The translations under genes and the position numbers were made by a program. The notes under the pieces were generated by a model. It had not been told where the DNA came from. It saw only the letters and a program-made list of their open reading frames with translations, and did no database searches. Of a stretch of DNA of 64,000 nt, positions 47,719-59,927 are shown piece by piece. This stretch comes from Cristatella mucedo (Eukaryota; Bryozoa; Phylactolaemata; Cristatellidae), in contig WPIO01000018.1 of the NCBI GenBank assembly GCA_009760855.2, forward strand, positions 532,001 through 596,000, in the 5' to 3' direction. Within the stretch, counting starts at the first letter, position 1, and each line of letters starts with the position of its first letter.

Positions 47719-48072
47719 GTGAGCAGACGAAGGCTTAACGAACACGAACTCGTGGCAGACTCGGCAGTCGAAGAGAAATTTCAACTGACGGGAGCTGCCC
47801 ACAAAGGAGCTTGCATTGAGTGGGCTGTCAGTGGAAGCACAGGCACTGTACGACCTACGATTGAAGGCAATTATTCTTTAGCGACGAAAGAGGGTTCACT
47901 TTTTACGTCATATGCAAACGTCTATCGTGCTTTCGACGAACGAGCGACGAAGCACATGCTAATGTTGGCTTACAAGTTACTGTCGTGTTCGAGTACGGAT
48001 GTAGAAGGTTTTGAGAGGCTTACCAGTAGGCCTTGTCAGGGCGGCTCACCAAAAGAAATGCATAATGACTAG
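47719..48072 (+). other. 117-codon open frame, no function assigned
   Basis: Longest frame in the intron not explained by a repeat. It starts MSRRRLNEHELVADSAVEEK and ends RPCQGGSPKEMHND. No recognisable domain, no signal peptide, no strong splice sites at its edges. The receptor model does not need it (phase 0 to phase 0 across the intron). Could be chance. Confidence 0.2.
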
Positions 48073-48796
48073 AGCCGGTACAGTGCGAAACTTGAGCAAC
48101 GTTGCTCTTCCGTGTGAGTTATGACGGTTTGGCAACAATTTAATTCAGCAAAAGAACAGCAATCCAAAGCAGGCTGCTTAACTTTTGCCGCAGGACAGGC
48201 TCCCCTCACTTCTAGTACTTGAAATGCCCCAACGTGAAAGCGATTGGACGCCTATGGGACGAGGTTATGCGTTAGCAGAGAGCTCTAGACGAGTTTGTAA
48301 GAGATCGGCGGCCAAATCGTCGGTCGAATTGCAAGCAGTTTTAAATGCTATACCGTCCGATGTAATTTGGAAATACGGCCAGTTCAGGCCAGTGTTAAAT
48401 AGTGGAAGTGGTGACTAACCAGAAAGGGGCCACATCCTACATGCGTTAGTGCTTATACCGTCTGGGCAGAGGTTGTCATGCTAAACGAATCGTGTAAGGT
48501 CCTCCGTTTATATTGGCACCAATTTCACTCGCTTGGGCTCTTTAAATTTTCAAAGTACCTCTAGCAATAGCTGCTCAGCTGGCCATTGCTTGGATTGGTG
48601 AGGCAAAGCGCATGGCTGCTAGTCTATGCGCGAGATCATAATTGATTCAACATCACGTTTTGCTAACTGTCTCGGCAGCTGAAAGTTGTTAGTTGCTTCC
48701 GGTCATACAGACACTGAAATGTCAAGGTTAAACCACCAGACAAGATGCTGTAGCTTTAAATTTCTATCGAGTGAGTTTCTCTTAAATAGAAAAATG

Positions 48797-48944
48797 CTTG
48801 CTGATTTAACAGCCTCTTTTATATAGCAATAGAAGAACCTTCACGGCGATCACCACCGCTTGCAGGGCAATAATCGAAACCCACAACCTCGGGACCCCGA
48901 GGTTGTGGAAATCAACCACCTTACCTAGTGTGTCATCACGGCTA
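48797..48944 (-). mobile_element. SINE2 copy with internal palindrome
   Basis: Read antisense: gccgtgatgacacactagg at its head, gcaagcggtggtgatcgccg in the body, and a gctgttaaatcagc end. Positions 48881-48908 form a perfect 13-bp palindrome (ccacaacctcggg / cccgaggttgtgg, 2-base loop), not seen in the other copies. Confidence 0.75.
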
Positions 48945-49007
48945 AATCTCGTGCAACATCTCGGGAAATATGTTCCTAATACATCAGTGATTCTTCTTAC
49001 AATTTAG

Positions 49008-49175
49008 GAAGCTGTAACTGAAAGCAACATTATAGAAATCGCCAAAGAAGCGATGAACCTGACGAACTCTCCTGCCATCCTGCAACCAGCAGACGTCAGC
49101 TACGTGTCGCGAATTCTCCAGAACCTGGCCATGTTCTTTAACAGCGGCACTGCCACAGTAAAGATACTCATGCAG
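49008..49175 (+). CDS. GAIN exon a: subdomain A helices
   Basis: Acceptor cttcttacaatttag, donor CAG|GTAGGT, phase 0-0, 56 codons: EAVTESNIIEIAKEAMNLTN to NSGTATVKILMQ. The segment ADVSYVSRILQNLA is the hallmark helix of GAIN subdomain A in adhesion GPCRs (pattern sD-v-x-x-v-x-x-I-L-x-x-L). The upstream exon end STQRLADLSL joins in frame, forming the preceding helix. Codon structure is intact with no stop, in contrast to the repeat-derived frames around it. Confidence 0.85.
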
Positions 49176-49368
49176 GTAGGTAATCTGCTTCTTCTCGCCT
49201 AAAGGATGCGGCCCTCCTCCATTCTCGTATGTTCTCAATTTTTTACCACTGTTGATCCTTTTTTAGGTACTGCCTAGCAATGTCTGCTCGAATCAAACCT
49301 TGAGGTTTCAGGCTTGTGTTAAAGGTCTCTTGATCTGGTAGCAGACTTAAACCCTAGAATGGAACTAA

Positions 49369-49430
49369 CCCCTCTCACTTCTGGTCTATCCACAAGTAAT
49401 TAGTTGTGGATAGACCGGAAGTGAGAAGGG
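49369..49430. repeat. intronic inverted repeat, 27-bp arms
   Basis: Arms 49369-49395 and 49404-49430 pair at 25 of 27 positions (exceptions: C:A at 49372/49427 and T:G at 49382/49417), with an 8-base loop gtaattag. It lies 194 bases downstream of the GAIN exon donor and would fold into a hairpin in the pre-mRNA. Confidence 0.9.
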
Positions 49431-49639
49431 TAAGTAATTTGCTCGCAGAGTTAACAAGTCTAAGCATGACTTGGGTCAGATTACTGGTAAAGGAAGCACA
49501 CAAAGTTAGGGGTCACCAGCAAACTGTGGGTGAACAAAGTGTACGTAGATTTGTGAACATAGCAGGGGCTACCTGCCAGACCGTCGGTGCTATTTTAGTA
49601 GCTGGCTCTACCTGGACCTGCTGACGTGAACTTCGCCAC

Positions 49640-49755
49640 GTGTGTACATGTGTGTGTGCTTGTCGGTATGTGTTTGCGTATGCATTCATGCCTGCGTGCG
49701 TGCATGTGTGTGTCTGTGCGTGTGTGTGTGTGCGTGTGTTTGTGTGTGTGTGTAA
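49640..49755. repeat. (TG)n-rich stretch
   Basis: Imperfect tgtg/tgcg alternation; the opposite-strand His-Thr frames are artefacts. Confidence 0.85.
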
Positions 49756-49929
49756 TATTAAATTGCAAGATGTCTGTCTTATGTAGTAACCATTGCATCT
49801 AAGATAAGAGAGATCTTGATGACATACACTAAAACGCTTAAGGGTTTGGACGACTGCCACGTTTTGATTAAATATTGACTGTTGCTATCACCAAAAGCAT
49901 GCGCACTGGTTGCAATCAGAAAAAAACAG

Positions 49930-50950
49930 CATGTTCCGGAAATTATCACTCACTTACTCCATTTATCAAGTTAATTAGGCCTTTCATCCACCTCGTTTGC
50001 AACAACCTCCATGACCCGCCAAGGCATAGAGCTGATAAAACACACGCAAACATGGGCCGATATGCCGCCACCCCAGGTTCGTTGCAATGGTTCAAAAAAG
50101 CACATTTGTAGATGTTATAGGGGTAGTTAGTAGCAAGCAATAGGTGTCGCTCAACCTCAATTCACAAATGTTCGATCGGGTTAATGTCTGACGACTGACT
50201 CGGTCAGACTATAGCCATAACTGGGAGGGAATTACCGAACTTATGTAAACTATTCTCAGCTTTGGCTGTGATGGATTTTCGGATGGTTATCTTACTAGTG
50301 AATACAATCTAGTCCACGACGGCCATCGAAGCTCTACATAAAAGTATTGGGTTACGATGCATCATATGTGATGCATGACTCAACACTTCTGCTGAAGCTC
50401 CCCTTGTAGTTACATATGTTTAACCCCGATTTTGTCTGTTAGCTGGAAGTATTTTGGTACTTAGGCTCCCTCCGCTCATTGATACTGGTAGAGCTTTCTC
50501 TTTCAGTTCGAAAAGAGCCGGAGTTTGCTTTGGTCACTGCATACAACTCTTCACCAATTTCAGCAGCCCTGTAGATCATTGGCCTTTGCCCACTGTAAAC
50601 GGCTTACAATATTCTTTGCAGAAAGAACTGGTTTGGTTTTTTCAACGCGAGAGTGCAGATCAGATTAACCTAAAACCATTCGTTCAATATCGCCGGTAAC
50701 CCCCTTCCTAGACAACCTTGCATACTTTGAGCATGAGATTGAGCAGACGAAAAATGGTCCTTTGATCCAGCATTAGGATGGTGTTGTCTCGCCGAGTGGT
50801 AGACTGGAGTCGGCCTGACCGAGCAGCCTTATTTGAGCTCAGTTTCTTCACCGCCTTCCTCATGCTGTTAGCGTTCGTGCTTTTTTCCGTATTGATAGAG
50901 TAGCAGTAACCTAACCTCACGAGCGCCCAACCTTGTATGGTGCCGTGATT
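49930..50950 (-). mobile_element. Tc1/mariner-type transposase relic
   Basis: The minus strand carries, in the correct order, SGRLQSTTRRDNTILML (linker after the DNA-binding part), RLQWAKANDLQGC followed by VVCSDQSKLRLF (first catalytic Asp region), and PSQSSDINPIEHL (second catalytic region, usual SPDLNPIE-x-L). Several stops and frameshifts break it. The signature set is that of Tc1-like DDE transposases. Terminal inverted repeats were not located, so the limits are those of the coding relic. Confidence 0.8.
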
Positions 50951-51227
50951 TTACCCGTCGTGAAACTTTAATATCCGTAGACCTTTAGCATGACTGCTGG
51001 AATTTTCTGGTAAAATAAATAAAGGTCAACGTGCTGGCTGCATAATTTCGGATCATGCTAGTTTCCGGTACAAACAGATACAAAGTCGTTGCTAGATGCT
51101 TTATTTTGGCCAAGATCTGCCATATGTTATAACAATTTAAAGCGTTTTTGGTTAGTTTTAGGCGTGTCGTCTAAAACTCTATATAGCTATCACTAAGCTA
51201 ACATCTAGTAAATACATAAAATTCATC

Positions 51228-51348
51228 TTTATAGCTCCCTAAAATCTTATTCAGGCACTTTACATATGCCACAGGGCTCGAGCCCACGACCTCGACCAGA
51301 CCTTGATCGGGCGAGCACCTTAACACCTGGGTCAAACCAGCTCGGCGT
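51228..51348 (-). mobile_element. SINE1 copy, antisense
   Basis: Minus strand: gagctggtttgacccaggtg, ttaaggtgctcgcccgatca, gtcgtgggctcgagccctgt, then a shortened tail. Confidence 0.8.
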
Positions 51349-51539
51349 GACCGACTGATATTTGGTCGATTAGAGGGGCTTAGGAAAAGCCGCTACTCAA
51401 GTAAATCTTGAACGACCAAGCAATTTTGTGAGTCTAAATGTGGACAAGTACTTAATAAGTACCTAAGGATTTTAATGACTCTGAATATTGCCATTGGGCG
51501 TATTAGGCAATTATGGATTATTACCGACGGATTGTCTAG

Positions 51540-51540
<1 letters not shown>

Positions 51541-51604
<64 letters not shown>

Positions 51605-51612
51605 GAGAGAGA
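51541..51612. repeat. (GA)n microsatellite
   Basis: GA dinucleotide run with two gaaaga interruptions near the right end. Confidence 0.95.
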
Positions 51613-52399
51613 TAGGGTGAGGCTATAGTGAGCAAATATGGATGATTTGCTAAGGTTTAGCATGGCAGAGAAAGATGCCACCAGACGGGTAGTGAGCTTA
51701 ACAAGAATCGAGCGTTAATACAGTTAACAACGAAAGCAGTTAACTGGCATGCAAAAAGTAGTGGAAAAGCAAGTTTATGGCAATGAAGTTGTGAAGACTA
51801 AATGGAGCAAGTGACCATTAGAACCGCTGCAAATGATCCTGTAAGGGCGATTGCTCCGTTTTGGCAATTGCACGTTACTGAATAGGTCCACTTGAGTACC
51901 GGCTTTGTCGTGCACCAGATCTGAAGCTCTCTGGCTCGACAAGATCGCGAGCAGAAGCTAATTGAATTATGTTAAGGACTCTATTCATATATAACCGCCA
52001 TGGGTCCTAGATTTCAGTAAAATCTATCGAGATATAAACATCGTCGGAGAAAAAGAACGTCAAACGCCACAAACACCTGTCCACACTCTGATTTACTTTG
52101 CAAGGGTTTAGCTCGAGTGGAGGAAGTCGAGTCGAGGGAACGCGCTGTTTGGCATTGTTCAATATCTCTCATCTCTCTTTATGCTCGCACCAATTCGTTG
52201 TCTCATGTCCTGCTCCAGCTTCACTCAAAATTTTTTTTATTCAAAACCAAAGCATACCGACTGGGTACATTGTAGTTATCCTATGCAACGACCTTGTACT
52301 TGTGTATGTCCAGTCATCCATATTATCAAAGTGCCTTTACAATTAAACTAATTCTGAACATAAATTTCTTAGAACACTAAGCTTCCTTGACATGGTAAA

Positions 52400-52434
52400 T
52401 AATATATATATATATATAATTAATTAATTAATTT
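52400..52434. repeat. (AT)n / (AATT)n run at SINE1 tail
   Basis: atatatatat followed by taattaattaatt, directly left of the 3' end of the antisense SINE1. Confidence 0.85.
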
Positions 52435-52565
52435 GTATAGCACCATACGATAACGTAGTCTGTATTCAGGCATTTCACATGTGCCGCGGAGTTTGAACCC
52501 ACGACCTTGGTGGTCAAATGCGTTAGCCTTACCCAGGTCTGGGCACGCGCCTTAAATGCGGTGCA
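52435..52565 (-). mobile_element. SINE1 copy, antisense, diverged
   Basis: Plus-strand phrases attcaggcatttcacatgtg, gtttgaacccacgacctt and ggtctgggcacgcgcctta match the antisense SINE1 order, with the A-box part rearranged. Confidence 0.65.
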
Positions 52566-53299
52566 AAATCAGGACATAGGAAAGTTTGGCAATCCTTTGT
52601 TGTTCAGAATAGGTGGTCTTTGATGTATAGTTAGCACCAAGGAGCATAAACGTGTGCTGAGGATTTAGGGTTTTGGTTTTTATGTAAGGAATAGAGTTAC
52701 AAGTTTATATTTGTCTCGGGATCAGATTCGAAGCAGACAGGCACCTCTTTGAACTGTGAGTAACGATGATCAACCTCACCTTAAGGTCATTTGCATTGTT
52801 ACTGAAATACATCAATACTAAGGCTATTCTCAGCCAGCTTCAGGCAAGAGCTAGTCATAGCAAATGTAGTAATGGTTCTACAGCATCGATAGATAATCAA
52901 GTGTTGACTTTTCACGCGTGACAGACATTAATTTAAGAGGGAGATTTCGGCAGCTTATTAGCTACATTATTAGCTGCTTCTTAACTGAAATCTCTTAAAG
53001 TAAATAGTTTATCAAGAAATCTGCTACAAAATTTCAAAGTTGCAACTTAAAGAACGAGCAGCATCTTGGTGAATGAGTGCCCATATATTTCTTGTGCAAG
53101 CGTACTCACAAACTCTGCTAACTACAGTAAGTCAGCATTGACAAAAACTGGTGCCGGTCGTGCCCATGGTCCGAATTCATCGTACTGCTGATAGAAACGA
53201 CGGAGCCTCAGCCTCAGTCCAACATGGCTGAACTAATTACTGCCAGCTAATAGAGATACTTAGGCATGTTAAAGCTAGCTGTGCTCTCCACCGTTACAG

Positions 53300-53394
53300 G
53301 TTTCAAGCTTGACTTCTAGCATTCTCAGTAACATCGTGGATGTCGATAAGGAAGTCCTAAGAGATTCACGAAAAGATGACGAGCTGGTCACTCG
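53300..53394 (+). CDS. GAIN exon b
   Basis: Acceptor caccgttacag, donor CG|GTAAAA, 31 codons plus two bases (phase 0 to 2): VSSLTSSILSNIVDVDKEVL then RDSRKDDELVT. SSILSNIVDVDKEVL continues the GAIN subdomain A helix (usual phrase n-I-l-s-x-l-l-d). The split codon CG|T (Arg) joins perfectly to the next exon. Several other AG dinucleotides lie just inside (after 53318 and 53327), but only the first keeps the phase-0 frame. Confidence 0.75.
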
Positions 53395-54394
53395 GTAAAA
53401 CTAGCTACCATGTCTCTTAATCTCCGTCTCCCCCTACTTGCTCTCTAATTTTCTCTCACTTAGCTTGAGTCATTGTGTTCTCTACTTTAAAACTGGTACT
53501 GCTAGTGCTGCCGCTGTTTTGTGCTGCTGTATCTGCGATGCTGGTCAGAGACTTCCGTCAGCGAATATAATGTGAGTGAGGAGACTGTGACTGAGATTGA
53601 GTCCTCTGCTTCGGGTAATTACCCACCTCATTGGGCGTAGTAACGCGGTCGTGATAAGTTTTTACCGTTTTATTAAAGATGATCTCTTAATTTACATCGA
53701 AGGTCTAAAGAACAACTGTTTCAGGACACGGCAAACGTGTTGGTACCATGAACCAATGAAGCATAAATCCCCCAGCTTTGGGGCTGACTATTTATGCATG
53801 CGAGTCTTTGCCACAGGCCTGTTCAAGTTTGACCGGTTTTTCTTCAAAGGTTAGTCTTATAGTGATACATATACCAGTCTGGTTTTGAAATTGAGCTGAA
53901 TGGCGGCTAGTAACATCCTCACTGTTTCTGGTGGCTAGATCACTATATTATGTACCTAAAGTCCGCCAGCCCAATTCTTGTTCGAGAGCTTGTGAAAAGC
54001 CAGCGTTCGGCGGGACCCCGATAAAGCTTAGTGTCCAATGTAAATTAACCACTTTGATTACAAAACTTTTTTTGGCCTCTTAACGAGGACACAGGTATGA
54101 AAGCATTATCTTTTAGCTAAACCCAGCTGAATATTTTAAGTACATCTACTCATTGCAAGTAGCTCGGAGACACATTCACCCTAAACTCTCGATGCATTGC
54201 TAAAGATCTCTTACCTATTCCTGCCTACAGCGAATTTAAATCCCAGTTGCAATCTGTGGCTATGTGGTGCTATGGCTTTCCTGCGACATTGAGCTCAGGT
54301 TTTCTAATGACCCTGATTTTTAGTCGCATTACTAAACATTAACTGTGCTTAACTCTGTTTAAGATTATAATAATATCAATATTAATAATAATAT

Positions 54395-54445
54395 TAATAA
54401 TGCATTTGATATAGCAAAATCAAAGACCTCAATCCTTTTATCGGA
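54395..54445 (-). mobile_element. LINE A tail stub, antisense
   Basis: attaataatgcatttgatat followed by a short cagagacctcaat-like remnant. Confidence 0.5.
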
Positions 54446-54869
54446 ATGAGCTTTGTCTCAGCAGACAGACCAGCAGAAGCGATATCTGACATGATACAGA
54501 GTGACTATAGTTACCAGGTGTTAAGTATCCATCAAGAGATTTTGCACTCTCAACTCGGGGGAAGGGGAAATAAAACCAAATAGTTTTGCTTTCCCTCGGT
54601 AGACATCCCTAGATGTACCTCATGCTCTATAAGTACAATGGTTCGTTCAGCTAATCTATCATGGTCTATGCTGATCAGTCTAGTTCGCGAATGCAGTAAT
54701 TTAGTATCTGCTCAGGGGTAGCCTCTAAGTGTGAAGATGTGGCACTTTTGGCATTTTTGCCTTCGCTAAAACTGTAATTTTTCATGTCTATTGCAGCTTT
54801 TACAAACGGACATATTTCGCAACCTTCGTGAAAAATGACCGGTAATTAACTCTCAAGTGACCAAATTCA

Positions 54870-55385
54870 CTGACGAATGACTATCAAATCTCGTCAGTCA
54901 CTTATAGGTCCCCTCATTTACCTGCTCCAGTCCACTTTTCATAACTACTCCTGCACCAAACTAAGCTTAGAAAAAACTGAAGCTTTTAACTCAAATCATT
55001 TAGATATACTTCCTAGGGACACGAATTCTTTTGGATTCGATGCCTTTACATCATTGGCTTCCAAAGCCTGGAACTCATTCCCGACTGATGTCATGATTTC
55101 CGGACTTGATGACATTAAAAAAGAAGCTAAAATGCACTTAGTTTCATCATTTTTTGTGCTTATGCGTGCTCACACTGTCCAGGCTATCTCTAACTATATT
55201 TTTCGTGCTGGCACTATGCATGTTATCTCTACCCATGTCCCGCTGGTTGATATATTGCACGTTAGCCGTAGCAATTTTATTATGCTTCCCTTTTAGCTTA
55301 TATAAAGGGTTTAGAAAGACAAAGTTCTCTGAGGGAGATATGCGAATGTATTCTTATTATTATTTCATATTATTACTATAATGTA
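54870..55385 (+). mobile_element. LINE family A related copy, C-terminus and tail
   Basis: Encodes SLIGPLIYLLQSTFHNYS and ASKAWNSFPTDVMISG in one open frame of 139 codons (54877-55296), then a tail ending ttagaaagacaaagttctct and ATT-rich sequence. More divergent at the DNA level than other copies, yet open across the C-terminus. Confidence 0.7.
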
Positions 55386-55399
55386 ATTTATTACAACAT

Positions 55400-55862
55400 C
55401 TCAATCGGGGACTCAGCAAAGCCGCAGAGACTAAGTGGCCCTTATGCAAAAGAGTTTCCTATATCCCACTCTAAGACTAAGTAGCCTGTTGTAAGCATTA
55501 GGTCGCCAAAAGATTCCATCTCAAACACCATTGCGAGAAAGTGAGAAGTAATGCGGAATCAGTAAGTGAGACAATGAAATGAGTGGTATGGAAGTACTAG
55601 CTCGGGTCAGCTAAATAGGATGTACGGGAGCCGGCAGTAGGAGAGTTTACGTCGTTGTGCAAGAATTGTGGAAAGTGAATTTCTGAATGTAGGATACGCT
55701 CGCAAAGCGAAAGCTTTCCAACTGTCCTTGGCATAGGAAAAAGAATAGCGAGTGAGCTTTTCATGGAGAACTTGTGAGCACGAGGAGGCTGAATCTCGTG
55801 CGGCAGTTCAATTAGGCATGTTGGAGGCAAGCCACGGCTGACCTCGTGGGTCAGTGTAGCTA
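55400..55862 (-). mobile_element. LINE family B 3' part, antisense
   Basis: The minus strand encodes TCLIELPHEIQPPRAHKFSM and VGKLSLCERI, matching the family B C-terminus; the untranslated end is at left. Confidence 0.7.
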
Positions 55863-55865
55863 TTA

Positions 55866-56062
55866 CCAAAAATAATAATAATAATGCACTTGATAAAGTG
55901 CCATCAGATAACTCAGTCTCTTTCTAGGCGCTTTACATTTGCTGTAAAGCGAAACGTGATTGAATGGTGAGTAATATCATGCTTGATAAAGAGCATGAAT
56001 AACATGGTTAGGGGTGATATGCACAGCGTCAGCATGCAAATGTGGTTACTGGCAGCGTTGGC
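55866..56062 (-). mobile_element. LINE family A tail, antisense
   Basis: aataataataatgcacttga, cagtctctttctaggcgctt, tgcacagcgtcagcatgcaa. Immediately next to the LINE B fragment, same orientation. Confidence 0.75.
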
Positions 56063-57179
56063 AGTGATTGCCATTGATCGATAAGAAGCCATCGCAGATG
56101 CTTAACCGGAGGACGAATCTAGCTAAACTTGTTGCTTGTGTCGATTAGCCTTGCAGCCCTATTCATTCACAACTTTTTGCGGACTAGAGTCACTCGGAAG
56201 CCGACTGAAATTTACCTTACCATTCTGTTTTCTATGTTTTCTAAAGCCGGCTAAGTGCACAACTTTTCGAGAATCCTTAGCGAAAAATTAAGAAGCAAAA
56301 CTATGGGATAATTTGTTAGGCCCATTTAATCTAGTTAAGCTTTTTAAGTACTAACGACTCCCGATTTAGCAGAAAATCAAACCGAAATTGATATTCATTA
56401 TTAAATAGTTGTGTACTTCGTGGTTGACCCTCACCAGTTACACTTACGGAAAATGCATTTAGTAGTTGAATAAATTCTGTGAGCTTCAGGGCAGAAAATA
56501 GGATGGTGGTAATTCAGCAGCTATTTTACCTGACGTATTGCTAGATATTAGTTTACCTTTCTTCGAACAACTGCATTGCATAAATGTAATATTCTAAAAG
56601 AATTATTAACTTGAGCTTCAGTTTTGTTTTGATAAGGCTAGCAACCAGCAAATATGCAGCTCTTCGCTGCTGGCTCTCTTGATTACATATTGGAAGTCAA
56701 TGTGTATAATTTAATGGGTATCTTGTAATCTTTGGGCCGACATTCAGTGACCCAAATCTGAAATCTGTTGTGGAAGGAGGGTATCAAAAAATTCTGTTTT
56801 AGAATCGTTCTTGGTTGCGTGACTCTGTTGAGACAAGCGATGCAGCTGAATGTTAATAATTGAGCTGCCCTCGTAGGCTGAATGAGCTAACATCTGCTAT
56901 GATTTAGCTTCTTTAATAACAGTATTGTCCGACTCGTAGATGAACCTGATTCAAACTGAAAAACTGTGTAAAGAATCTCTTCAGTCAATCGACTACATTT
57001 CTCTTTTGTCTTTTTGGAAAGTCTGAATTTTCACACGGAATAAGCATCGCCTAAAAACGTGTTCTAAACTTAGTCTGAAAAGAGACTTGTACCTCCGATT
57101 AGGAGAAGCTCGTGTCCAGCCACGAATGTTTCCAGTTTGAGCTCGCTAAAGATTCCACGAGCCTTGATAACTGACCAGG

Positions 57180-57565
57180 ATTAAACCACCACATGGCAGT
57201 GGTGGATAGCTTTGAATGAATTCGTTGTTCAAAAACCAATCATCGTGGCAGTTTCTATGCTGCTTGCTCTCCTAGCAAGCTCTGCAGGCTTCTTTTCCAT
57301 CATAATTTCAGTACTCTCCTTTTGCCTGTGTGATTCCTATAACAAATCTCGGGTGTCATGCATATGCAGAGGACACCCACTTGCAGTTGTGCTTCGACCT
57401 CATTATGCAGCCAGTCTCATCGAACTCTCAATCCCTGATTACCTTAATGCTGCTATTGCCGATTTTGTAATTGGATTGCAGTAAGCTTTCTTAAACTAAA
57501 GGGCATTGAAAACGAACTCAATCGTTGTCGGCAGACCTAGCGTTCTGCAGAAACTAATAAGTCTT
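57180..57565 (+). mobile_element. degraded LINE RT fragment
   Basis: In shifting frames the plus strand gives CHAYAEDTHLQLCFD, a decayed RT catalytic motif of the YADDTQLxLxF type, preceded by a hydrophobic segment. A 90-codon open frame (57212-57484) crosses it in the wrong register and is not a gene. Confidence 0.5.
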
Positions 57566-58264
57566 TCCAAAAATAGACTGACCAGTTGTTCTCCCTAATC
57601 TCTGCACATAATGTATATATCCTCTTCCAAACTGAAATACAACCAATTCACAACTTCTGTCCCTTGGTTATGGCTGCCGACTTTAAGTTAAGTAAAATAA
57701 CTAAAGTTCTGGGGCACGCAATTCCAAAAAGATTTAGTTTAAAGAGACCGCTGCTAAGTTATTATTTCTCTAAAAGGTCGTTCCAGAGCTCAATTTGACA
57801 ACTTCTACGAGGAATTCTATGTTTCAAGTGCTACCTGCAGAAAAATCAATGCCTGCGGATTTAGTGGTATGCATGGTATTGAGCACGCCGAAGCAAACAA
57901 GTTTCCTGCTTTGGCCAGCAAGCTTAAGCAAACATGAAAAAACATATGGCCACTGACTGATAAATAGGACCCCTGGTTGGTAACAAGAAAAAAAACAAAT
58001 TCATAAAGCAAAGCTAAGGTCGATCGGAGAAAATGAGTATTCAGTTGAGATTGAAAGCATGTCAGCTTATCGCAGGTGGTAAAAAATAATTATTAGAACA
58101 GTAATTATAATAAACAACATCATAACACATTTTATTTTCTTCCAAGCAATCAAATCTCTTTCTGAGAACTTAATATACTGTACATTAAATACTTTGTATA
58201 TTGTACAGAAGGCATATCAATATGATTAGAGATAACCTTCACGATTTAAACAATCAATAATAAA

Positions 58265-58860
58265 AATCAAATAATGCACTTGATAAAGCGCCCTCATACA
58301 ACTCAATCTCTTTCTAGGCGCTTTACATTTGCTGCAAAGGGAAATGCAATTGAATTGTGAGTAATATCATGCTTGATAAACAAACAAAATGAATAACATG
58401 GTTAGGGGTGACATGCACAGGGTCGGCATGCAAATGTGGTTAGTGGCAGCATCCACAATGTCAGCACGCATAAGCACGTGAAGGACGAATCGCAGGGACC
58501 CACTAAATGCTGTCCTAAATAGTTGTGTTTTTAAGTTCTTTTTAAATGTGGTCAGGTCAGGGGATGTTCTGACGCAGGTCGGGAGGGAGTTCCAGGCTTT
58601 GGGAGCATATTCACAGGGCATCAAATGTTCTAAAGAAAATGTGTGTTTTAGCTCTAGTTTAAAATTCAAATCAGTGTGATGTCAGTTGGGAATGACTTCT
58701 ACGCTTTGGGAGCATGCGGATTAAGGACAAGTCTCTAGTGAGTTTGAGGTTAGTTTGATACCTAGGTAACGACCTGAGACAGCAGAGCAGGATGACGATG
58801 ACTAGCCCGATTGGTAGTAGTTTTGGTAGGTATACCTATAGGTTTTCTGATATCCTACAC
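58265..58860 (-). mobile_element. LINE family A 3' part, antisense, with internal duplication
   Basis: Clear tail (ctttctaggcgctttacatt, ggttaggggtgacatgcac) and RT C-terminus (APKAWNSLPTCVRTSPDLT on the minus strand). The phrase containing ctttgggagcat occurs twice (about 58595 and 58705), which indicates a second, overlapping fragment. Confidence 0.8.
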
Positions 58861-59170
58861 AATATTGAAATGAACGACTTGATGGAGATCACCGGGCCCC
58901 TTTACAAGCGTAGCACTGAGTCCTCATGGAAAAGACCCAGAACAGACCCACTTTGCTAACTTACTCTTTAGCTCGGCTACTGACTACCTACACTCTGCAG
59001 GATGTGAGCTAGCTGATAGAGTGTATGTGTTATCTTGGTAGTAGATGTTACAAATTTGACAGACTTTCAGATGTTGGGGATCCTGCTGCCTCAGCAATCA
59101 ACTAGTTGAGGTTCGCGAACAAGCATCCTGCCAAAGACAGCTCTCTATAGCCGTATTTGACGTCTTGCAG

Positions 59171-59279
59171 TATCGTCGGAAGCTTTGATCTCATGCTTCT
59201 CAAGACAGCTGAGGCCATGGGTCATGAAAATCAGCTCCTAGCAACTTCCATGGTCACAACCAAGAACATCGCATTCCAG
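59171..59279 (+). CDS. GAIN exon c: last helix and first strand
   Basis: Acceptor atttgacgtcttgcag, donor CAG|GTGAGC. One base completes the Arg codon of exon b, then 36 codons: IVGSFDLMLLKTAEAMGHEN, QLLATSMVTTKNIAFQ. This matches the GAIN transition where a helix (s-F-d-x-m-L-x-t-a-E) is followed by the strand xxNIAFxV. Phase 2 to 0. The CTG repeat starts 15 bases after the donor GT. If the donor fails, the frame stays open and would read the repeat as a long poly-Cys run. Confidence 0.85.
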
Positions 59280-59291
59280 GTGAGCCGATGT

Positions 59292-59927
<636 letters not shown>

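Larger units (their letters stand above)
49176..53299 (+). other. intron with Tc1-like relic and two SINE1 copies
   Basis: 4.1 kb. Holds the long hairpin, a TG-rich run (49640-49755), the transposase relic, SINE1 copies at 51.23 and 52.43 kb and a GA microsatellite. Confidence 0.6.
53395..59170 (+). other. intron with LINE A and B fragments
   Basis: 5.8 kb, phase 2. Repeats at 54.4, 54.88-55.38, 55.40-56.06, 57.18-57.56 and 58.27-58.86 kb. The 85-codon frame at 53597-53854 was considered and not accepted. Confidence 0.55.

Noticed and set aside
53597-53854. 85-codon open frame between GAIN exons
   Set aside because: The exon at 53300-53394 joins directly and in phase to 59171; this frame has no convincing acceptor or GAIN pattern.
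57212-57484. Hydrophobic 90-codon frame that looked like membrane helices
   Set aside because: It crosses a decayed LINE reverse transcriptase (YAEDTHLQL in the neighbouring frame).
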